DNA of 64,000 nt from an uncultured Stenotrophomonas sp. (GTDB lineage Bacteria; Pseudomonadota; Gammaproteobacteria; Xanthomonadales; Xanthomonadaceae): NCBI RefSeq assembly GCF_913778665.1, contig NZ_CAJYVQ010000012.1, positions 372,001 through 436,000 of the forward strand. Reading direction: 5' to 3'. The notes under the pieces are model-generated. The model was not told where the DNA came from and made no database searches. It worked only from the letters and a program-made list of their open reading frames with translations. Shown here piece after piece: positions 33,736-44,534 of this stretch (within the stretch, counting starts at the first letter, position 1; every line of letters starts with the position of its first letter). Position numbers and translations under genes: made by a program.

Positions 33736-34279
33736 CGCTTTCCCCATAGGCACGCAGCACGCTGCGCGCGGCGTCGCGGCTCAGGCCCTGCACGACTTCA
33801 ATGCCGCGCTTGTTGAGCTCGCCGACCCAGTCCGCCGGCAGCGGGCCTTCATCGAACGGAGTCAGTTCCTCGACGTCGGCCGCGTTGGCGCCGATCAGCA
33901 GGCGGTCGATGCCGGCCCACACAGTGGCGCCGTAGCACTGGCAGCACGGCTGCGAGCTGGTGGCCAGGGTGACCGGCGACAGCACCGCGTTCAGACGCGG
34001 GGTCTGCAGGCGCTGCTGGGCCAGCATGTACGCCATGTTCTCGGCGTGCGCCAGCGAGGTCGCGTGCGGCATCACCCGGTTCACGCCAGCGGCGATGACC
34101 TTGTCATCCGGGCCGAACACCACGGCGCCGAACGGGCCGCCACTGGCGTGTTCGACGTTCAGCCGCGACAGCTCGATCGCCAGCGCGACCTTGGCCTCAT
34201 CGCCCGGATATCGACGATCCAGGTCGATCTGGTCGTGGATCCAGGCGGGAAGGGTCAGGTGGACTTGCGCGTACAGCAT
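33719..34279 (-). CDS. cytidine/nucleobase deaminase-fold protein
   Basis: 186 aa zinc-dependent deaminase. Zinc ligands: HAENMAY (His and catalytic Glu) and PCCQCYGATVW (PCxxC). SGGPFGAVVFGPDDKVIAAG forms the substrate-side strand. Closest in style to guanine or nucleoside deaminases of the CDA fold rather than TadA, since TadA-specific features are not obvious. Upstream of and overlapping rlmM. Substrate not determined. Confidence 0.86.
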   Translation of the reverse strand: MLYAQVHLTLPAWIHDQIDLDRRYPGDEAKVALAIELSRLNVEHASGGPFGAVVFGPDDKVIAAGVNRVMPHATSLAHAENMAYMLAQQRLQTPRLNAVLSPVTLATSSQPCCQCYGATVWAGIDRLLIGANAADVEELTPFDEGPLPADWVGELNKRGIEVVQGLSRDAARSVLRAYGESDGARY

Positions 34280-34375
34280 CGCGGGGGTGCCTCGTGTGGA
34301 ATGGGAAAAGTGCGGTTGCTTGGGAAACCGGCGCGCAGTGTAGCCGCACCGGCCTGTATCGGGTGTGGGCGCGGG

Positions 34376-35098
34376 TCAGCCGGGTGAGCCGGTGCGGATC
34401 ACCACGTACTGCTTGCGGAATTCCAGCCCGGCCTGCGGCCAGCTGGCCGCGTAGGCGCGCAGCAGGGGCAGGGCGGCTGCAAAGTCGTGGCCATTGACCC
34501 GGCAATCGGCCTCGCACAGGCCGTCGGCATCGCGCGAAGCGAACAGGCGGATGGCGAGGAACTGGCGCGCCTTCAGCAGGTCGTCGAAGGCGTCCATGCT
34601 CTTGGTGAACAGGCAGCAGGGGCAGGAACCGTGGTCGTCCTCGCGGCAGGTGGAGGCATCCACCTCCTGCGCGCGGTAGTGCGCCAACGGCCCCAGCACC
34701 ACGGTGCGTTCGTGTTCCTCGCCGTCGTCGCTGGCCGGATAGGTCAGGCCCATCATCGGCATGCCCTGTGCGTCTTCGGCGCCGATCGCGGTCTGCAGGG
34801 TCGCCAGGTCCACCCGCACCCAGGTCTGGAAGCCAGACTGCAGCGACGCCTGCTCATCGGCACCGTTGGCGTGCTGGTACTCGAACAGGCCATCGGCGAA
34901 CAGGGTGGGGTGCTGCGCCTCGATGACCGTGGAGGTCTGCCAGCCACCGTTGTCGCGCGCGTGTGCCGCCATCGCATGCGGGGTCAGGCGCAGGCCGCTG
35001 TCCAGCAGCAGCGCGCCGCCGTCGACGCGGCTGGCGATGCCGGCGTCCTGCAGGACCTGCTGCAGCAGCGGGAGGAGGGCGGTGGACGTCGTGGTCAT
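34376..35098 (-). CDS. conserved hypothetical protein (probably DUF6348) with cysteine cluster
   Basis: 240 aa soluble protein. Contains GGWQTSTVIEAQHPTLFADG and LFEYQHANGAD, which I associate with DUF6348, and a cysteine cluster TCREDDHGSCPCCLFTKS near residue 155 followed by CEADCRVNG, suggesting a metal site. No signal peptide or membrane helix. Downstream of the membrane protein at 35147 with a 48-base gap. Function unknown. Confidence 0.75.
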   Translation of the reverse strand: MTTTSTALLPLLQQVLQDAGIASRVDGGALLLDSGLRLTPHAMAAHARDNGGWQTSTVIEAQHPTLFADGLFEYQHANGADEQASLQSGFQTWVRVDLATLQTAIGAEDAQGMPMMGLTYPASDDGEEHERTVVLGPLAHYRAQEVDASTCREDDHGSCPCCLFTKSMDAFDDLLKARQFLAIRLFASRDADGLCEADCRVNGHDFAAALPLLRAYAASWPQAGLEFRKQYVVIRTGSPG

Positions 35099-35146
35099 GT
35101 CAGGCCTCTGGATGGATCGGGTGGAGCATCCAGGCCGGGCCTGGTG

Positions 35147-35806
35147 CTAGTGGTCGAGTGCTTCGCGTTCTGCGCGATATCGCCGTGCGTCGGACTGCTG
35201 CTGCGGATCGTTGCCATGATCACGCAGCCAGGTATCCAGTTCACGGCGATAGTCCGCGCGGAAGTCGGCGTTGCCCGGGCTGAAATGCAGCTTGCGTGCA
35301 GCCACCTCCACCCGCTCGCGCGCGCTGGCGCGGGCCTGCGCGATGCCGTGTGGCGATTCATCGGTGAGGATGACGAAGTTGCGCGGGAAGCCCGGCGTGT
35401 ACTTCACCACGAATGGCTGGTCCTGCGCCGGGATGCGGATCGCGTTCTCCAGCGGCCATAGCGAGGCGGTGTTGGTATGGAACACCACCTCCACGTCGCG
35501 GCCCTCGGCGGTACGCAGCACCGCTTCGTAGCGCCAGATGTACTGTTCGTTGAGCGTGGAATTGGTTTTCTCGGCCTTGACGATGACCGCTTCACCACGC
35601 TCGCCTGCCGCATTGAGGAAGGTGGCGTTGAGGAAGCTGCCGAGGAAGATGTTGAGCATCGCCAGCGGGAACACCACGATGGCGTAACCCGGAAAACGCC
35701 GCCACCACGAGACCAGCCCGGCCAGCACCATCGCTGCAAAGAACGTCAGCAGCGGATGCTGCGAGATGAACCAGAGCAGGGCGGACAGGGCGGTGATCAT
35801 GGTCAC
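35147..35806 (-). CDS. hypothetical inner-membrane protein
   Basis: 219 aa, not recognised. Two N-terminal membrane helices (about 7-30 and 38-62) followed by a soluble domain with NEQYIWRYEAVLRTAEGR and KYTPGFPRNFVILTDESPHG, then a basic, helical tail with a YRRELDTWLRDHG stretch. The soluble domain should be periplasmic or cytoplasmic depending on topology. Lies 37 bases downstream of glnS with the same strand. No function is assigned. Confidence 0.78.
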   Translation of the reverse strand: MTMITALSALLWFISQHPLLTFFAAMVLAGLVSWWRRFPGYAIVVFPLAMLNIFLGSFLNATFLNAAGERGEAVIVKAEKTNSTLNEQYIWRYEAVLRTAEGRDVEVVFHTNTASLWPLENAIRIPAQDQPFVVKYTPGFPRNFVILTDESPHGIAQARASARERVEVAARKLHFSPGNADFRADYRRELDTWLRDHGNDPQQQSDARRYRAEREALDH

Positions 35807-35843
35807 GGTCGTGCGGGCGCCGCGCGGGCGCCCGCGCAGCTCC

Positions 35844-37592
<1,749 letters not shown>

Positions 37593-37669
37593 GAGTCTGG
37601 GGCGAAAAAGGGCAGAAAGACCAACAGTCTAGCGCGTACCGGGCAGGGCTGCCCGGTGGGCCAGGGGGT

Positions 37670-37767
37670 TGCCGGCCAGCGCCCGGCACTACCCCCACCC
37701 TCCAGGGTGGTCGGCCGGCAGATTGGGGATCCACGCGTAGATGGATAGTGCCGGCCGCTGGCCGGCA
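37670..37767. repeat. inverted pair of SMAG palindromes with a central hairpin
   Basis: Minus-oriented element 37670-37692 (TGCCGG/CCGGCA, tail CTAC), small hairpin CCACCCT/AGGGTGG at 37695-37710, and plus-oriented element 37745-37767 (ATAG head, TGCCGGCC/GGCCGGCA). All sit between the divergent starts of glnS and the DUF2007 gene, so they occupy a promoter region. Confidence 0.8.
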
Positions 37768-37830
37768 GAACGCAGCACCGGCATTCAGGCCCCGGGCGTA
37801 TGCTGGACCCCTGTCCCATGGAGCCGCCCC

Positions 37831-38094
37831 ATGCACATCGTGTACAAGGCCGACAACCTGTTCGACGCCCACCTGGTCAAGCACGCGCTGGAAGACGCCG
37901 GCATTCCGGCCTTCGTGTTCGGCGAGTCGCTGCTGGGCGGCATGGGCGAGCTGCCGCTGTTCGGTGTGCTGCGGGTCGGCATCCCGGATGCGGCGCGCCC
38001 GCAGGCGGAGGACATCGTGGCCGCGCTGGACTTGGGCCAGGCCCCCTCCGACCCCATTTCAGATGCCGACGACATTGCCGGCCTGCCGGCGTAG
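37831..38094 (+). CDS. DUF2007 protein
   Basis: 87 aa, the family's normal size. IVYKADNLFDAHLVKHALED, AGIPAFVFGESLLGGMGELP and RVGIPDAARPQAEDIVAAL match the DUF2007 (putative signal-transducing) fold, a small ferredoxin-like domain. ATG at 37831. Nine bases before msrA, so co-transcribed. Molecular role unknown. Confidence 0.85.
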   Translation: MHIVYKADNLFDAHLVKHALEDAGIPAFVFGESLLGGMGELPLFGVLRVGIPDAARPQAEDIVAALDLGQAPSDPISDADDIAGLPA

Positions 38095-38103
38095 GAGCGC
38101 ATC

Positions 38104-38790
38104 ATGTTGGGAATTGGACAGGGCATCCTCGGCATCGGGGCCTTCAAGCAGCGCCTGCCGCGCGCTGAAGAGGCGCTGCCGGGGCGCGAGCAGCCGTTGC
38201 CGCTGCACAGCAACCAGCACTTTGTGAACAGCCATCCGCTGAAGGACCGCTTCGCCGGCCTGCAGCAGATCCGTTTCGCGCTGGGCTGCTTCTGGGGCGC
38301 CGAGCGCAAGTTCTGGACCGAGCCGGGCGTGTACAGCACCTCGGTGGGCTATGCCGGTGGTATCACCCCGAACCCGACCTATGAAGAGGTCTGCTCGGGC
38401 CTGACCGGGCACACCGAAGTGGTGCAGGTGGTGTTCGATCCAGCGGTGGTGAGCCTGGAGCGCTTGCTGCAGCTGTTCTGGGAGAGCCACGACCCGACCC
38501 AGGGCATGCGCCAGGGCAACGACACCGGCACCCAGTACCGCTCGGCGATCCACGCCACCGACGAGGCCCAGTACAAGGCAGCGCTGGCCAGCCGCGAGGC
38601 ATACCAGGCCCAACTGGATGCGGCCGGTTACGGCCCGATCACCACCGAGATCGTGTATCCGGCGCCCGAGTACTACTACGCCGAGGACTATCACCAGCAG
38701 TACCTGGCGAAGAACCCGAACGGTTACTGCGGTATCGGCGGCACCGGCGTGAGCTGCCCGATCGGATTGGATGTGGAGGCGCCGCGCTGA
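38104..38790 (+). CDS. msrA: peptide methionine-(S)-S-oxide reductase MsrA
   Basis: 228 aa. Repairs methionine-S-sulfoxide. Catalytic Cys62 in [12 protein letters not shown], then [44 protein letters not shown] and the resolving cysteines in [14 protein letters not shown]. The ~45-residue N-terminal extension ([19 protein letters not shown]) is usual in enterobacterial-type MsrA. Fits the oxidative-stress theme with ahpC-ahpF-oxyR 3-5 kb away. Confidence 0.95.
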   Translation: MLGIGQGILGIGAFKQRLPRAEEALPGREQPLPLHSNQHFVNSHPLKDRFAGLQQIRFALGCFWGAERKFWTEPGVYSTSVGYAGGITPNPTYEEVCSGLTGHTEVVQVVFDPAVVSLERLLQLFWESHDPTQGMRQGNDTGTQYRSAIHATDEAQYKAALASREAYQAQLDAAGYGPITTEIVYPAPEYYYAEDYHQQYLAKNPNGYCGIGGTGVSCPIGLDVEAPR

Positions 38791-38820
38791 CGCGCGATGG
38801 TCCGCCTGCGGCGGGCAGAA

Positions 38821-38846
38821 GCCAAAGCCAAAGCCAAAGCCAAAGC
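38821..38846 (+). repeat. (GCCAAA)n tandem repeat heading module B
   Basis: Four perfect GCCAAA units plus a partial fifth, 31 bases after the msrA stop. Followed by the 24-base leader 38847-38870, shared with module A, and then the long hairpin. Rejected as CRISPR: units are 6 bases with no spacers. Confidence 0.8.
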
Positions 38847-38868
38847 GGTCCTGGGTTGCTGTGGGTTT

Positions 38869-38971
38869 GGCGGGACGGGTACAGATGGCGGGACACGCCG
38901 TAAACCCATCCCTGGGGCTCGGCCACGGCATCCATGCCGTGGACGGTCCCGCCATCTGCACCCGTCCCGCC
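38869..38971 (+). repeat. long bipartite hairpin, module B copy 1
   Basis: Outer stem 38869-38894 with 38946-38971 (26 positions, one mismatch). Conserved internal strand starting ACGCCGTAAACCC at 38895. Inner hairpin CCACGGCA-TCCA-TGCCGTGG (38923-38942). Stem sequences differ from module A but pairing holds. Confidence 0.75.
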
Positions 38972-39029
38972 TTCGACAGTTCCCCGGTGACGGTGGGCAA
39001 CAGCATGGGGTTACTGACGACCTGAAAGA

Positions 39030-39069
39030 AAACAAAAAGGACGCGGCATTCGCCGCGTCCTTTTTGTTT
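39030..39069. terminator. bidirectional Rho-independent terminator
   Basis: 18-bp perfect stem: AAACAAAAAGGACGCGGC pairs with GCCGCGTCCTTTTTGTTT around a four-base loop ATTC. A-run on one side and T-run on the other serve both strands. Lies between convergent msrA (+) and tal (-), between the two hairpin copies of module B. Confidence 0.92.
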
Positions 39070-39083
39070 GTGAGCACGCGTAG

Positions 39084-39151
39084 CGCGGGAGTGTCCGCCG
39101 CATGGATGCGGCGGCCAAGCCTCCAGGGATGGATTCACGGCGTCTCCCGCG
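39084..39151 (-). repeat. bipartite hairpin, module B copy 2 (inverted, short outer stem)
   Basis: Outer stem only 8 bp (39084-39091 with 39144-39151). On the minus strand the internal strand begins ACGCCGTGAATCC and the inner hairpin is CGCCGCA-TCCA-TGCGGCG. It faces module B copy 1. Confidence 0.72.
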
Positions 39152-39194
39152 AGCCCAACCCGCCCGACCCAGCGCGGCTGTTGCTCCAGCAGTC

Positions 39195-39216
39195 AGTCGA
39201 GCAAGCTCGACTCTAC
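39195..39216 (-). repeat. SMAG palindrome (REP), inverted
   Basis: AGTCGAGC / GCTCGACT arms, AA loop, CTAC tail (GTAG on the minus strand), 39 bases beyond the tal stop. Nothing else is seen between 38791 and 39255 apart from the module B elements and the terminator. Confidence 0.85.
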
Positions 39217-39255
39217 AAAGCCCCCCGCCACGAGGGGCTCAGCCGTTGGCTGGAA

Positions 39256-40212
39256 TCACAGTTCCGAGCGGATCCGCTCGCGCAGCGCTTCCAGATCCTT
39301 GGCGAACGCATCGATGCCGGTCGCCAGCTTCTCGGTCGCCATCGGATCGGCGGCCAGGTCGGCGGCGAACTTCGCTGCGTCGATCGGGGTCACCGCTGCG
39401 CCGTCGGCGGCACCGGCCGCCAGCTTGCGCGGTAGCTCACCATGGTCGGCGTCCAGCTTTTCCAGCAGGTCCGGCGAAATCGTCAGGCGGTCGCAGCCGG
39501 CCAGCGCTTCGATCTGCGCGGTGGAACGGAACGACGCGCCCATCACCACGGTCGGCGAACCGCGGCGCTTGAATTCGGCATACACGCCGCGCACGAACTT
39601 CACGCCCGGGTCTTCGTCGATGGTGGCCGGGGTCTGGCCGTTGGCTACGTACCAGTCGAGGATGCGGCCGACGAACGGCGAGATCAGGAACGCGCCGGCT
39701 TCGCTGCAGGCCAGCGCCTGGGTCGGGTTGAAGATCAGGGTCAGGTTGCAGTCGATGCCTTCGGCCTGCAGCACGCGCGCCGCTTCCACGCCTTCCCAGG
39801 TCGCGGCGATCTTGATCAGGATCTTCTCGCGCGGCACACCGGCATCGGCGTACATCTGGATGAACTGGCGGGCCTTGGCCACGGTGGCGGCGGTGTCATG
39901 GGCCTGGTCGGCGTCCACTTCGGTGGATACGCGGCCCGGCACCAGCGTGCTCAGCAGCGCGCCGACGCCGATGGTCAGGCGGTCGGCCACGGCGTGCACC
40001 ACGGCCTCGCGGTCGCCGGTCTGCTGGCGGCCCCAGGCCAGTTCGCGTTCGATCAGCTCGGCGTAGACCGGCAGGTCCAGCGCCTTCTTCACCAGGGTCG
40101 GGTTGGTGGTGCAGTCCACCGGCTGCAGGCGCTTGATGGCGTCGTAGTCACCGGTATCGGCAACGACCACGGACAGTTCGCGCAGCTGGGACAGTTTGGA
40201 CGGGGTACTCAT
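39256..40212 (-). CDS. tal: transaldolase
   Basis: 318 aa, TalB-like. Transfers dihydroxyacetone units between sugar phosphates in the pentose phosphate pathway. Schiff-base lysine in [19 protein letters not shown], preceded by [14 protein letters not shown] and followed by [19 protein letters not shown] and [12 protein letters not shown]. Last gene downstream of oxyR and rnk on the minus strand; 50 bases after rnk. Confidence 0.96.
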   Translation of the reverse strand: MSTPSKLSQLRELSVVVADTGDYDAIKRLQPVDCTTNPTLVKKALDLPVYAELIERELAWGRQQTGDREAVVHAVADRLTIGVGALLSTLVPGRVSTEVDADQAHDTAATVAKARQFIQMYADAGVPREKILIKIAATWEGVEAARVLQAEGIDCNLTLIFNPTQALACSEAGAFLISPFVGRILDWYVANGQTPATIDEDPGVKFVRGVYAEFKRRGSPTVVMGASFRSTAQIEALAGCDRLTISPDLLEKLDADHGELPRKLAAGAADGAAVTPIDAAKFAADLAADPMATEKLATGIDAFAKDLEALRERIRSEL

Positions 40213-40262
40213 TACGGCTCCTGGTGCAGGGGGATCGAGTCGCGCGCGGTGCGCAGCGGTAA

Positions 40263-40667
40263 TCAGGGGCGGTCGTTGTGGACCGCGGTCACGCGCAGGC
40301 GCAGCTTGCGGCCGCCGGGCGCGTTCCAGTCGATGCTCTGGCCGACCGACAGGCCGAGCAGCGCGCTGCCGACCGGGGCCAGCACGGAAACCTTGCCTTC
40401 GTCGACGTTGGCTTCGCGGGGGAAGACCAGGGTCAGGATGTGCGTCTCGCCCGACACTTCATCTTCGCACTCCACGCGCGAATGCATCATGACGATGCCT
40501 TCGGGAATCTGGTCCGGTGCCAGCACGGTGGCCCGGTTGAGTTCTTCGGCAAGCGCGAGCGCGGCAGGCGTCTGGCTCAGCGCAGGGGATTCGAGCATGG
40601 CATCCAGGCGGTCCATGTCGAAGGTGGAAACGGTGATCGACGGCGGCAGGCCGCTGGCGGTGTTCAT
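40263..40667 (-). CDS. rnk: nucleoside diphosphate kinase regulator Rnk-like
   Basis: 134 aa. GreA/GreB C-terminal-type domain: [40 protein letters not shown] and [15 protein letters not shown]. No N-terminal coiled coil of Gre factors, which fits Rnk. ATG at 40667 follows AAGGAG; an earlier in-frame ATG is less likely. May bind RNA polymerase. Lies between oxyR and tal, in about the position where Xanthomonas has orfX after oxyR, but I do not equate the two. Confidence 0.88.
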   Translation of the reverse strand: MNTASGLPPSITVSTFDMDRLDAMLESPALSQTPAALALAEELNRATVLAPDQIPEGIVMMHSRVECEDEVSGETHILTLVFPREANVDEGKVSVLAPVGSALLGLSVGQSIDWNAPGGRKLRLRVTAVHNDRP

Positions 40668-40790
40668 GGTGAAGCTCCTTGGTTGAAAGCCATGCAAAAG
40701 GCGGCACCTGCTGGCGCCGCCTGTCTGTATTGTGGGGACAAATGCGGCCGGAATCGACTCCTGCCGATTCCAGGCCGATGCTGCGGGGGC

Positions 40791-41753
40791 TCAGTCGTTC
40801 AGCGCGGGGCCGGACAGGGCGGTCGCCTCGTCGGAGGCATTCACCGCATCGAGGGTGAACAGTGCCTGCGGCAGGCGCTTGAACTGGTTGGCCAGTTCCA
40901 TCAGGAAGTCGTTCATCGCCGAGCTGCGGCGCCAGATCATTGCGATGCGGCGGCTGGGCCGGCCTTCGCCGGTGAAATCAAGCAGGCGGATGTTGTTCGA
41001 GCGCGGCACCGGCGGCTGCACCGACAGGCTGGGCAGCAGGGTGATGCCCACGTCGGCGGCGACCATCTGCCGCAGCGTCTCCAGGCTGGTGGCGCGGAAC
41101 TCGGATTTCTCGTTGGCGCCGAACAGGCGGCACACTTCCAGCGCCTGGTCGCGCAGGCAATGCCCATCTTCCAGCAGCAGCAGCTTCTGCGTGGCCAGTT
41201 CCTGCACGTCCAGATGCTCGCGGCGGGCCAGCGGGTGGCGCCCGGACACGGCCAGCAGGAACGGCTCCTCGAACAGGAATTCGGCGTGCAGCTGGTCGTC
41301 GATCACCGGCAGCGCCAGCAGTGCGGCATCCAGCTTGCCTTCGCGCAGGCGGTCCAGCAGCACGTCGCTCTTTTCCTCGACCAGCAGCAGTTCCAGCTCC
41401 GGGAATCGATCGCGGATGCGCGGGATCACATGAGGCAGCAGATACGGGCCCAGGGTCGGGAAAATCCCCAGGCGCACCGTACCGGCTTCCGGATCGCGGC
41501 TGCGTCGCGCCGCTTCCTTCAGCTGCTCGACTTCGGACACGATCACCCGCGCCCGTGCTGCAGCCTCCTGGCCGGCCGGGGTCAGCATCACCTTGCGCGG
41601 TGCGCGTTCCACCAGCGGCAGGCCCAGTTCCTCTTCCAGCTTGCGGATCTGGGTGGACAGCGTGGGCTGGCTGACGAAGCAGGAGGCGGCAGCCCGGCCG
41701 AAATGCTTGTGCTCGGCCAAGGCTACCAGGTACTTCAGATCACGTAGGTTCAT
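40791..41753 (-). CDS. oxyR: peroxide-sensing LysR-type regulator OxyR
   Basis: 320 aa. N-terminal helix-turn-helix (LKYLVALAEHKHFGRAAASC, QPTLSTQIRKLEEELG); the redox pair Cys199 and Cys208 in LEDGHCLRDQALEVC sits exactly at E. coli numbering. Oxidation by H2O2 activates peroxide-defence genes. Downstream of ahpF on the same strand, giving the ahpC-ahpF-oxyR order known in Xanthomonas. The 85-base gap to ahpF contains TTCCC/GGGAA and related short repeats. Confidence 0.97.
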   Translation of the reverse strand: MNLRDLKYLVALAEHKHFGRAAASCFVSQPTLSTQIRKLEEELGLPLVERAPRKVMLTPAGQEAAARARVIVSEVEQLKEAARRSRDPEAGTVRLGIFPTLGPYLLPHVIPRIRDRFPELELLLVEEKSDVLLDRLREGKLDAALLALPVIDDQLHAEFLFEEPFLLAVSGRHPLARREHLDVQELATQKLLLLEDGHCLRDQALEVCRLFGANEKSEFRATSLETLRQMVAADVGITLLPSLSVQPPVPRSNNIRLLDFTGEGRPSRRIAMIWRRSSAMNDFLMELANQFKRLPQALFTLDAVNASDEATALSGPALND

Positions 41754-41838
41754 CCTTACACCCCAGGGGTAACGGACCGGCTGACGGCGTGGTTACCCGA
41801 CAGGCAGACAATATTCCCGGTGATCTGGGAACGGTGGA

Positions 41839-43431
41839 TCAGGCCGCTTCAGCAACGGCACCGCTGCTGTTGCTCACCGACGAGCGGATCAGGTGGTCGA
41901 ACGCGCTCAGTGCGGCGGTCGAGCCGGCGCCCATGGCGATGATGATCTGCTTGTAGGGCACCGTCGTGCAATCGCCAGCAGCGAACACACCCGGCAGGTT
42001 GGTCTGGCCGCGGTCGTCGATGACCACCTCGCCACGCGGCGAAAGCGCCACCACATCCTTCAGCCACTCGGTGTTGGGCAGCAGGCCGATCTGTACGAAG
42101 ATGCCTTCCAGCTCGACGCGGTGGGCATCGCCGCCGACGCGGTCCTTGTAGACCAGGCCGGTGACCTTGCTGCCGTCGCCCAGCACTTCGGTGGTCTGCG
42201 CGCTGGTCAGCACGGTGACGTTGCCTAGGCTGCGCAGTTTCTTCTGCAGCACTTCGTCGGCGCGCAGGCTGGAATCGAACTCCAGCAGGGTCACATGCGA
42301 CACGATGCCGGCCAGGTCGATGGCCGCTTCGACGCCAGAGTTGCCACCGCCGATCACTGCCACGCGCTTGCCCTTGAACAGCGGGCCATCGCAGTGCGGG
42401 CAGTAGGCCACGCCCTTGTTGCGGTACTGGTCCTCGCCCGGCACGTTCATCTGCCGCCAGCGCGCGCCGGTGGACAGGATCACCGAACGCGACTTCAGCA
42501 CCGCGCCATTCTCCAGCTGCACCTTCACCAGGCCGTCTTCACCGGCCGGCAACAGCGCGCTGGCACGCTGCAGGTTCATGATGTCCACCTCGTACTCGCG
42601 CACGTGCTGTTCCAGCGCCGTGGCCAGCTTCGGGCCTTCGGTCTCCTTCACCGAGATGAAGTTCTCGATCGCCATGGTGTCCAGCACCTGGCCACCGAAG
42701 CGCTCGGCGGCGATACCGGTACGGATGCCCTTGCGCGCGGCGTAGATCGCCGCAGCCGCGCCGGCCGGGCCACCGCCGACCACCAGCACGTCGAAGGCGT
42801 CCTTGGCGTCGATCTTCTCGGCATCGCGCTTGCCGGCATTGGTGTCCAGCTTGGCCACGATCTGCTCCAAGGTCATGCGGCCCTGGTCGAACACTTCACC
42901 GTTGAGGTACACGGTGGGCACAGACATGATCTCGCGCTTCTCCACTTCGTCCTGGAACAGCGCGCCGTCGATGGCCACGTGCTGGATGCGCGGATTAAGC
43001 ACGGCAGCCAGGTTCAGCGCCTGCACCACGTCCGGGCAGTTCTGGCAGGACAGCGAGAAGTAGGTTTCGAAGCGGTAGTCGCCTTCCAGGCTCTGCACCT
43101 GCTCGATCAGCTCGGCAGTGGCTTTGGACGGATGGCCGCCGACCTGCAGCAGCGCCAGCACCAGCGAGGTGAACTCGTGGCCCATCGGCAGACCGGCGAA
43201 GGTCAGGTGGATGTCCTGGCCCGGGGTGCCGAGGTCGAAAGACGGCACACGGCCCTGGCCGTCGCGCAGGACCTGCAGCGAGATCTTGTCAGACAGGCTT
43301 TCCAGGGCCTGCAGCAGGTCCAGCATTTCCTGCGACTTGGCACCGTCATCGGCGTGTGCGGTGATCTGGATCGGGCGGGTCACGCGCTCCAGATAGGTCT
43401 TCAGCTGCGACTGCAGGTTGGCGTCCAACAT
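41839..43431 (-). CDS. ahpF: alkyl hydroperoxide reductase subunit F
   Basis: 530 aa. NADH-dependent flavoprotein that re-reduces AhpC. N-terminal double-thioredoxin domain with CQNC ([12 protein letters not shown]), FAD motif [21 protein letters not shown], thioredoxin-reductase-type CPHC ([11 protein letters not shown]) and NAD motif [18 protein letters not shown]. Separated from ahpC by 215 bases containing a 14-bp inverted repeat. Confidence 0.96.
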   Translation of the reverse strand: MLDANLQSQLKTYLERVTRPIQITAHADDGAKSQEMLDLLQALESLSDKISLQVLRDGQGRVPSFDLGTPGQDIHLTFAGLPMGHEFTSLVLALLQVGGHPSKATAELIEQVQSLEGDYRFETYFSLSCQNCPDVVQALNLAAVLNPRIQHVAIDGALFQDEVEKREIMSVPTVYLNGEVFDQGRMTLEQIVAKLDTNAGKRDAEKIDAKDAFDVLVVGGGPAGAAAAIYAARKGIRTGIAAERFGGQVLDTMAIENFISVKETEGPKLATALEQHVREYEVDIMNLQRASALLPAGEDGLVKVQLENGAVLKSRSVILSTGARWRQMNVPGEDQYRNKGVAYCPHCDGPLFKGKRVAVIGGGNSGVEAAIDLAGIVSHVTLLEFDSSLRADEVLQKKLRSLGNVTVLTSAQTTEVLGDGSKVTGLVYKDRVGGDAHRVELEGIFVQIGLLPNTEWLKDVVALSPRGEVVIDDRGQTNLPGVFAAGDCTTVPYKQIIIAMGAGSTAALSAFDHLIRSSVSNSSGAVAEAA

Positions 43432-43502
43432 GGTCTTCTCCTGGCTTCAGGCAAACAGGGGGCGTGGCACCGCTGTGAAAGGTAGCGGACCAGCGAGTGA
43501 TA

Positions 43503-43574
43503 GGGGTGAACCCAAGAGGGCAGCGCGGACCTGTGGAAGGGGCGATGCGGGCGCGGCCGTCTTGGGTTCACCCC
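43503..43574 (-). promoter_or_regulatory. 14-bp inverted repeat between ahpC and ahpF
   Basis: GGGGTGAACCCAAG (43503-43516) pairs perfectly with CTTGGGTTCACCCC (43561-43574); a GC-rich 44-base loop separates the arms. In the ahpC-ahpF transcript this would form a stable stem about 70 bases past the ahpC stop. Plausible roles are partial termination or mRNA processing that keeps AhpC above AhpF. Confidence 0.6.
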
Positions 43575-43646
43575 CACGCCGGCGGGGGACCGGCACGGGG
43601 ATGAAGAGCGCTCCGTGGCGTGGGGCCACGGCGCGCCGGTACTGCC

Positions 43647-44210
43647 TTAGATCTTGCCGACCAAGTCCAGCGACGGGGTCAGGGTCTTCTCGCCTTCCTT
43701 CCACTTGGCCGGGCACACCTGGTTCGGGTTGGCGGCGGTGAACTGGGCAGCCTTCAGCTTGCGCAGGGTCTCGGACACGTCACGGGCGATCTCGTTGGAA
43801 TGGATCTCCAGGGTCTTGATCACGCCTTCCGGGTTGATGATGAAGGTGCCGCGCAGGGCCAGGCCTTCTTCTTCGATGTGTACGCCGAAGGCGCGGGTCA
43901 GCTGGTGGGTCGGGTCGCCGACCAGCGGGAACTGGGCCTTGCCGACGGCCGGCGAGGTTTCGTGCCACACCTTGTGCGAGAAGTGGGTATCGGTGGTGAC
44001 GATGTAGACCTCGGCGCCGGCCTTCTTGAACTCGGCGTAGTGGTCAGCGGCGTCTTCGATCTCGGTCGGGCAGTTGAAGGTGAAGGCTGCCGGCATGAAG
44101 ATCAGGACCGACCACTGGCCCTTCAGGGTGCTGTCGGAGACCTTGATGAACTCGCCATTCAGGTAAGCATTGGCTTCGAACGGCTGGATCTGGGTGTTGA
44201 TCAGGGACAT
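43647..44210 (-). CDS. ahpC: alkyl hydroperoxide reductase C (2-Cys peroxiredoxin)
   Basis: 187 aa. Peroxidatic Cys47 in AAFTFNCPTEIED and resolving Cys in NQVCPAKWKEGEKTL near 165. Reduces H2O2 and organic peroxides. The motif reads FTFNCPTE rather than the commoner FTFVCPTE, a change found in AhpC branch proteins. First gene of ahpC-ahpF-oxyR, with an OxyR-like palindrome upstream. Confidence 0.97.
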   Translation of the reverse strand: MSLINTQIQPFEANAYLNGEFIKVSDSTLKGQWSVLIFMPAAFTFNCPTEIEDAADHYAEFKKAGAEVYIVTTDTHFSHKVWHETSPAVGKAQFPLVGDPTHQLTRAFGVHIEEEGLALRGTFIINPEGVIKTLEIHSNEIARDVSETLRKLKAAQFTAANPNQVCPAKWKEGEKTLTPSLDLVGKI

Positions 44211-44302
44211 CGTTTTTCCTCTGGGTGAAGGGGAGTGGGTGAATCGACAGGAGCTAGGTTACCGATTCAATTGTGATAAGAACAATCCATTGATTGCATC
44301 TA

Positions 44303-44325
44303 TTTGATAGTTTCAGTCTATCAAA
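44303..44325 (-). promoter_or_regulatory. OxyR-like operator upstream of ahpC
   Basis: TTTGATAG-N7-CTATCAAA, 8-bp perfect arms, about 95-115 bases upstream of the ahpC start. ATAG-N7-CTAT is one half of the tandem OxyR consensus; the neighbouring half is poor (GCAT and ATCC at the expected positions 44296 and 44285). The 324-base gap 44211-44534 otherwise holds AT-rich promoter DNA and SMAG sequence. Confidence 0.6.
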
Positions 44326-44501
44326 ATGCACTGAGCAGGCACTGAACCCGGCTGCCTCCATCCTGCAACTGCCTGTGTGGCAAGGGAAATCTCCCCGGGG
44401 CACCGAACGGGGCCGATAGCCGCGCCTTATCCCCTTTGGCAACACCTGAACGGATTCCAGCTTTTGCAGAGCCGGGCCCATGCTTCGGCTGCGGGTGGAG
44501 C

Positions 44502-44525
44502 AGCCGAGCGTGGGCTCGGCTCTAC
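44502..44525 (-). repeat. SMAG palindrome (REP), inverted, abutting prmC
   Basis: AGCCGAGC / GCTCGGCT with GTGG loop and CTAC tail, ten bases before the prmC start. A partial second copy (GAGCCG ... CGGCT) lies at 44469-44490. The tail continues as TACAAT, which could act as a -10 hexamer for prmC. Confidence 0.75.
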
Positions 44526-44534
44526 AATTGCGGC

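Noticed and set aside
38821..38846. Possible CRISPR array (short direct repeats)
   Set aside because: Six-base units without spacers or cas genes.
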